From NCBI RefSeq assembly GCF_036227205.1, contig NZ_CP109442.1:2108001-2172000 (forward strand): a DNA stretch of 64,000 bases. The letters are read 5' to 3'. Shown here piece after piece: positions 60,537-64,000 of this stretch. The position numbers and the translations under genes are program-made. This DNA is from Amycolatopsis sp. NBC_01480 (lineage in GTDB: Bacteria > Actinomycetota > Actinomycetes > Mycobacteriales > Pseudonocardiaceae). The notes under the pieces were generated by a model. The model searched no databases and was not told the DNA's origin. It was given only the letters and a program-made list of their open reading frames with translations. How positions within the stretch are numbered: position 1 is the first letter of the stretch; each line of letters starts with the position of its first letter.

Positions 60537-62187
60537 CGTACCGCTCCCTCGCCGCTGACCGGGCGACTTTGCCGCTCGATGTGCGCGGAAGGCCTCCAGG
60601 ACCGACCAAAGTGACCCTCCGCAGCGTCAGGCCGTATTCGGCGGACACCGCGCGGAGCACGGCCCGGCGTACCCCGGTCTCGTCCGCCTCCCCGTTCCAC
60701 TCGGCCGCGACCATCGCGCCCTCCCCCTCGTCCTCGTCGATCCGGAAAGCCGCGACCCGGCCGCGGCGAATCGCCGGATGGGCTTGCTCCGCGGTCACTT
60801 CCAGGTCCTGCGGATGGTAATTGCGGCCGTCGACCACGATCAGGTCCTTCAGCCGCCCGGTCAGGTAGAGCACGCCGCCGTGCCACACGCCGAGATCGCC
60901 GGTGCGCAGCCAGCCGCCGTGGCCCTCCAGCCACGCGTCGAACGTGTTGTCCTCGCGCCCCCAGTAACCGGTGCCGACGTGCGGGCCGTGCACCCAGACC
61001 TCGCCGACGGAGCCGTCCGGGGCCACTTCGCCGTCCCGCACCACGCGCACCAGCTGCCCGACCGGGTGACCGACGGACACCAGTTCCTGTCCGCCCTCGA
61101 TCTCCACGGCCTCGCCGGCAGCCAGCGCCTCGCGGTCGAAGGTGGCGCTCGTCGGTCCTTCCGGGCCGGCGCTCGTCACGTACACGGTCGCCTCGGCCAA
61201 GCCGTACGACGGCCGGTGCGCCTCGCGCCGGAAGCCGAGCGGGCCGAACACCTCCTGGAACCGGGCGACCGTCGCGGGGCGCACGGGCTCGCTGCCGTTC
61301 AGCGCGACCGAGACGCCGGAGAGGTCCAGGCCTTCCGGCGGGGGCGTCGCGGCGGCCAGGTCGAACGCGAAGTTCGGGGCCGCGGTGAACACGTCCGGGT
61401 GCTCGGCCAGCTGCCGCAACCAGCGTTCGGGCCGGTGCACGAACTCGACCGGCGACATGAACACCGACTGGCAGCCCGCGTGCACCGGGACGCACAGCAG
61501 CTGCACGAGCCCCATGTCGTGGAAAAACGGGATCCAGCCCGCGCAGGTGGTGCCGGGGCCGACGGAGTAGGCCACGCAGGCCTGCCAGCAGGCGGCGGAC
61601 AGCGCCCGGTGCGGGATCACCACGCCGGCCGGGTCGCGGGTCGAGCCGGAGGTGTACTGCAGGTACGCGGGAGCCTCCGGATCGGGCCGGACCGGCTCGA
61701 CGGGCGGCCCGCCCAGCTCGTCCACGATCACGAGCTGCCCGGCCGGCACGAACTCGCGCACCCGCTTCACCGCACGCCGCGAGGTCAGCACGAGCGAGGC
61801 GGAGCAGTCGGCGAGGATCCCGGCCAGCCGCTTGCCCAGGCCCGGGCTCGCCGGGTCCATCAGCGGCACCGCCGTCATCCCCGCGGCGAGCACGCCGAAG
61901 AACGCGACCGGGTAAGCGAGTTCCTGCGCCGCGATCACCGCGACCCGGTCGCCCGGCGCCGCTTTCTCCCGCAGCCGCCCCGCCACCACGCCGACGCGCT
62001 CGACCAGCTCGGCCCAGGTCAGCGTCTCGTCGACGCCGGCGGTGTGGTCCTGGTGGGTGAACGCGGGCCGGTGATCATCGGCGCGGGAGAACAACAACTC
62101 CACCAGGGAAACGCCCAAGACGTCCTCGGGCACAGAAACCGGCGCCTGCCGCACAGGCACCGAAGAAGGGGAGGACAACGGCTTCAC
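60520..62187 (-). CDS. Fatty acyl-AMP ligase (FAAL)
   Basis: A GTG at 62187 gives 555 residues; an upstream ATG at 62235 is possible. Motifs are PAYLQYTSGSTRDPAGVVIP, GWIPFFHDMGLVQLL, YGLAEATVYVTSAGPE, GGWLRTGDLGVWHGGVLYLT and GRLKDLIVVDGRNYHPQDLE, all characteristic of FAAL/FadD32-type enzymes that make acyl-adenylates for transfer to an ACP rather than CoA. The catalytic Lys region (GGLPRTSSGKVARS) is present. It is the first gene of the operon. The chain-length preference is unknown. Confidence 0.9.
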   Translation of the reverse strand: MKPLSSPSSVPVRQAPVSVPEDVLGVSLVELLFSRADDHRPAFTHQDHTAGVDETLTWAELVERVGVVAGRLREKAAPGDRVAVIAAQELAYPVAFFGVLAAGMTAVPLMDPASPGLGKRLAGILADCSASLVLTSRRAVKRVREFVPAGQLVIVDELGGPPVEPVRPDPEAPAYLQYTSGSTRDPAGVVIPHRALSAACWQACVAYSVGPGTTCAGWIPFFHDMGLVQLLCVPVHAGCQSVFMSPVEFVHRPERWLRQLAEHPDVFTAAPNFAFDLAAATPPPEGLDLSGVSVALNGSEPVRPATVARFQEVFGPLGFRREAHRPSYGLAEATVYVTSAGPEGPTSATFDREALAAGEAVEIEGGQELVSVGHPVGQLVRVVRDGEVAPDGSVGEVWVHGPHVGTGYWGREDNTFDAWLEGHGGWLRTGDLGVWHGGVLYLTGRLKDLIVVDGRNYHPQDLEVTAEQAHPAIRRGRVAAFRIDEDEGEGAMVAAEWNGEADETGVRRAVLRAVSAEYGLTLRRVTLVGPGGLPRTSSGKVARSAARERYGDGRG

Positions 62188-62580
62188 CACACACCGGGAG
62201 CACCGGCGAAGGGAATCCGGCCGGCGCTCCCGCACCCGGCCGGCCGCGACCTGCCAACCACCTTACCGCTCACAGCAGACACTCCACCACACGCGGACCG
62301 GCCGGTTCAGGCGCCCCGGTGATATTCGAGCCGGATGTGCCCGAAGGTTCCCCATTCCACGTCATAAGAGACCTTCCCGCAGTTCACCACATTTCCATAA
62401 GTGAATATCCGCGGCGATTTCCGGCGAATTCGCTAACGTTAATTCGCTAATGTGAAGAAAATGCGGCCGAGGACTCCGGCAGTTGCGGGAGCGGGCCGGT
62501 GCGCGGTAGGCCGGACGGCCCGGCCGCCGCTCCCGGCTTACCGGATCGACCGCGGGGACCGGGTGCGGTATGCAAGGGGC
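62188..62580. other. Divergent promoter region between FAAL operon and SARP gene
   Basis: This 393-bp non-coding gap is locally A/T-rich (62370-62460), unlike its surroundings, and contains a direct repeat pair at 62427-62450. No small ORF or RNA gene was seen. Both promoters of the divergent genes must lie here. Confidence 0.6.
62427..62450. promoter_or_regulatory. Direct repeats, candidate SARP binding site
   Basis: AATTCGCTAA occurs at 62427-62436 and 62441-62450, separated by CGTT, a 14-bp period. SARP regulators bind short direct repeats upstream of target promoters. It lies 130-155 bp before the SARP start and 240-260 bp from the FAAL start. Confidence 0.55.
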
Positions 62581-64000
62581 ATGACCACCGTCCGGTTCGG
62601 ACTGCTCGGGGCCGTCGAGGCGCACGTCGGCGCCGAGGCCGTCGATCTGGGCCACGCGCGGCAACGCTGGGTGCTCGCGGCGTTGCTCGCCGACGCCAAC
62701 CGGCCGGTGTCGACCGACCGGCTCACCGAGCGGGTGTGGGCGGACCGGCCGCCGTACCGCGCGCACCGGCTGCTGGCCAGTTACCTCTCCCGTCTGCGCC
62801 GCGTGCTCGCCGCGGCCTGTGACGTCGCGATCCGCCACGGGCCGGCCGGGTACGTGCTCAGCGTCCCGCCCGAGTCGGTGGACGTGCACCGGTTCCGCGC
62901 GCTCGTCACCGAAGCGCGGGCGCAGCGCAGCACCGCGCTGTATGACGAAGCGTTGACGCTGTGGCGAGGCGATCCGTTCGCCGGGCTCGACACGCCGTGG
63001 GCCGACACCGCCCGCCAGACGCTCGCCGCCGAACTCCTGTCGGCGCAACTCGACCGCACGGACCTGGCGTTGGAAGACGGTGGCCACAACGCCGTGCTCG
63101 CCGAAGCGGCGGAACGGGCCGCGGCACACCCGCTGGACGAACGCGTGGCGGGCCAGCTGATGCTCGCGCGGTACCGCGCCGGGCGGCAGGCAGGCGCGCT
63201 CGAGGAGTTCGACCGGATCCGGCGGCGGCTGGCCGACGAGTTCGGCGCCGATCCCGGGCCTGCGCTGCGCCGGCTGCACCAGCGCATTCTCACCACGGAC
63301 CCGGCGCTGGCGCCGCTCACGGAAACGGCCGTGCCGCGGCAGCTGCCCGCGCCGCCGCGCTGGTTCGTCGGCCGTGACCCCGAGCTGGCCGCGCTCGACG
63401 AGGTGATGGAAAGCCGCGGCGGCACCCTCGCGCTGTCCGCGATCGGCGGTCCCGGCGGCATCGGCAAGACCTCGCTCGCGCTCCGCTGGGCGCACCAGAA
63501 CCTCGCGCGGTTCCCGGACGGCCAGCTGTACGTGAACCTGCGCGGCTTCGACCCGTCCGACGGCCCGCTGCCGCCCGAGGCCGTGGTCCGGCAGTTCCTC
63601 GACGCGCTGGGCGTGGCCCCCGCGGCGGTCCCGGCGGACCCGACCGGCCAGTTTTCGCTCTACCGCAGCCTCGCCGCCGGACGGCGTCTGCTGGTCGTGC
63701 TGGACAACGCGCGGGACCTGGCGCAGGTCGAGCCGCTGCTGCCGGGCAGCGAAACGTGCACGGTGCTGGTCACCAGCCGGCACCGGCTGGGCGGGCTCGG
63801 GGTCCGCGGCGCGCGGCTGCTCGACCTGGACGTGCTCGGCTCGACGGAGGCGCGGGAGCTGCTGGTGCGCCACCTCGGCGCGGACCGCGTGGCGGACGAG
63901 CCGACGGCGGTGGACCACCTGGTCCGTTGGTGCGGCGGGCTTCCGCTGGCGATCAGCATCGTCGCGAGCCGCGCGGGGGCGAACCCGCGGTTCCGGCTGG
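62581..64000 (+). CDS. SARP/AfsR-type regulator with BTAD and NB-ARC domains (3' partial)
   Basis: The frame from ATG 62581 is open to the window end (473 codons seen). It has an OmpR-like DNA-binding domain (FGLLGAVEAHVGAEAVDLGH ... RLTERVWADRPP), a BTAD helical domain (VDVHRFRALVTEARAQRST ... RYRAGRQAGALEEFDRIRRR) and an NB-ARC ATPase domain with P-loop GGPGGIGKTSLALRWAHQN and LLVVLDNARDLAQ. AfsR-like regulators switch on secondary-metabolite or cell-envelope operons. Divergent from the FAAL operon, it is its likely activator. The C-terminal TPR part is outside the window. Confidence 0.9.
   Translation, partial: MTTVRFGLLGAVEAHVGAEAVDLGHARQRWVLAALLADANRPVSTDRLTERVWADRPPYRAHRLLASYLSRLRRVLAAACDVAIRHGPAGYVLSVPPESVDVHRFRALVTEARAQRSTALYDEALTLWRGDPFAGLDTPWADTARQTLAAELLSAQLDRTDLALEDGGHNAVLAEAAERAAAHPLDERVAGQLMLARYRAGRQAGALEEFDRIRRRLADEFGADPGPALRRLHQRILTTDPALAPLTETAVPRQLPAPPRWFVGRDPELAALDEVMESRGGTLALSAIGGPGGIGKTSLALRWAHQNLARFPDGQLYVNLRGFDPSDGPLPPEAVVRQFLDALGVAPAAVPADPTGQFSLYRSLAAGRRLLVVLDNARDLAQVEPLLPGSETCTVLVTSRHRLGGLGVRGARLLDLDVLGSTEARELLVRHLGADRVADEPTAVDHLVRWCGGLPLAISIVASRAGANPRFRL

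Noticed and set aside
1..64000. CRISPR arrays or Cas genes
   Set aside because: No regularly spaced repeats and no Cas-like motifs were seen; the Gly/Ser repeats are coding.

Overview
The window is high-GC actinobacterial DNA, most like a Pseudonocardiaceae/Amycolatopsis-type chromosome. Signs of this are the divisome pair Glp/GlpR beside galU, the FmdB-SAF-mscL-mogA run, GTG/TTG starts, many ATGA/GTGA stop-start overlaps, a SARP regulator and a type VII (WXG-like) secretion-substrate operon. Everything is read from sequence and family knowledge; no database search was run.

Region 1 (1-5.1 kb) is the right end of an integrative, probably conjugative, element. It carries a partial TraG/VirD4-like ATPase, a 40-codon coupled ORF, a replication-relaxation protein, an XRE repressor with an ImmA/IrrE protease, and a large serine recombinase whose 3' end runs antisense through a tRNA-Ala(CGC) gene. 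Its codon use is visibly more A/T-rich than the rest. Region 2 (5.1-29.7 kb) is core chromosome: glpR-rimJ-glp-galU, 5-FTHF cyclo-ligase, fmdB, SAF protein, mscL, mogA/moaB, a sugar epimerase, an MBL hydrolase, a two-component system with a GT-C-like membrane protein, a divergent operon GT2-DUF2064-methyltransferase-molybdopterin oxidoreductase-membrane protein, an HtrA-like protease, a DeoR-galT pair, an MprAB-like system, a TRIC channel with an orphan LuxR-type regulator, and tRNA-Arg(CCT).

Region 3 (29.7-48.3 kb) is accessory. It opens with gene debris (acyl-CoA synthetase, FAD enzyme and probable MFS remnants). A catabolic island follows: sugar-type ABC importer, two acyl-CoA dehydrogenases, four SDRs, a quinone oxidoreductase, an APH-type phosphotransferase, two alpha/beta hydrolases, an acyl-CoA ligase and a QsdR-like TetR regulator. 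Several genes here are frameshifted and one SDR has an internal deletion, while the core genes are clean. Two matching 23-bp palindromes mark a probable shared regulon. A 19-bp inverted copy of the tRNA-Arg 3' end lies at the far edge.

Region 4 (48.3-52.3 kb) is a nested insertion: an ArsR-linked Gfo/Idh/MocA dehydrogenase gene is split by an IS630-type element, which is itself split by an IS110-type element with a CT junction dinucleotide. Region 5 (52.4-56.2 kb) has a membrane protein, a small secreted protein, a SnoaL-like protein, an AraC regulator and a truncated arabinosyltransferase-like fragment.

Region 6 (56.2-62.2 kb) is the most unusual locus: one minus-strand operon encoding a fatty acyl-AMP ligase, an acyl carrier protein, an EspC-like type VII target, a 1064-residue WXG-like protein with long Gly/Ser and Pro repeats, and a coiled-coil/Pro-rich protein, ended by a strong terminator. 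A divergent SARP/BTAD-NB-ARC regulator gene runs off the right end.
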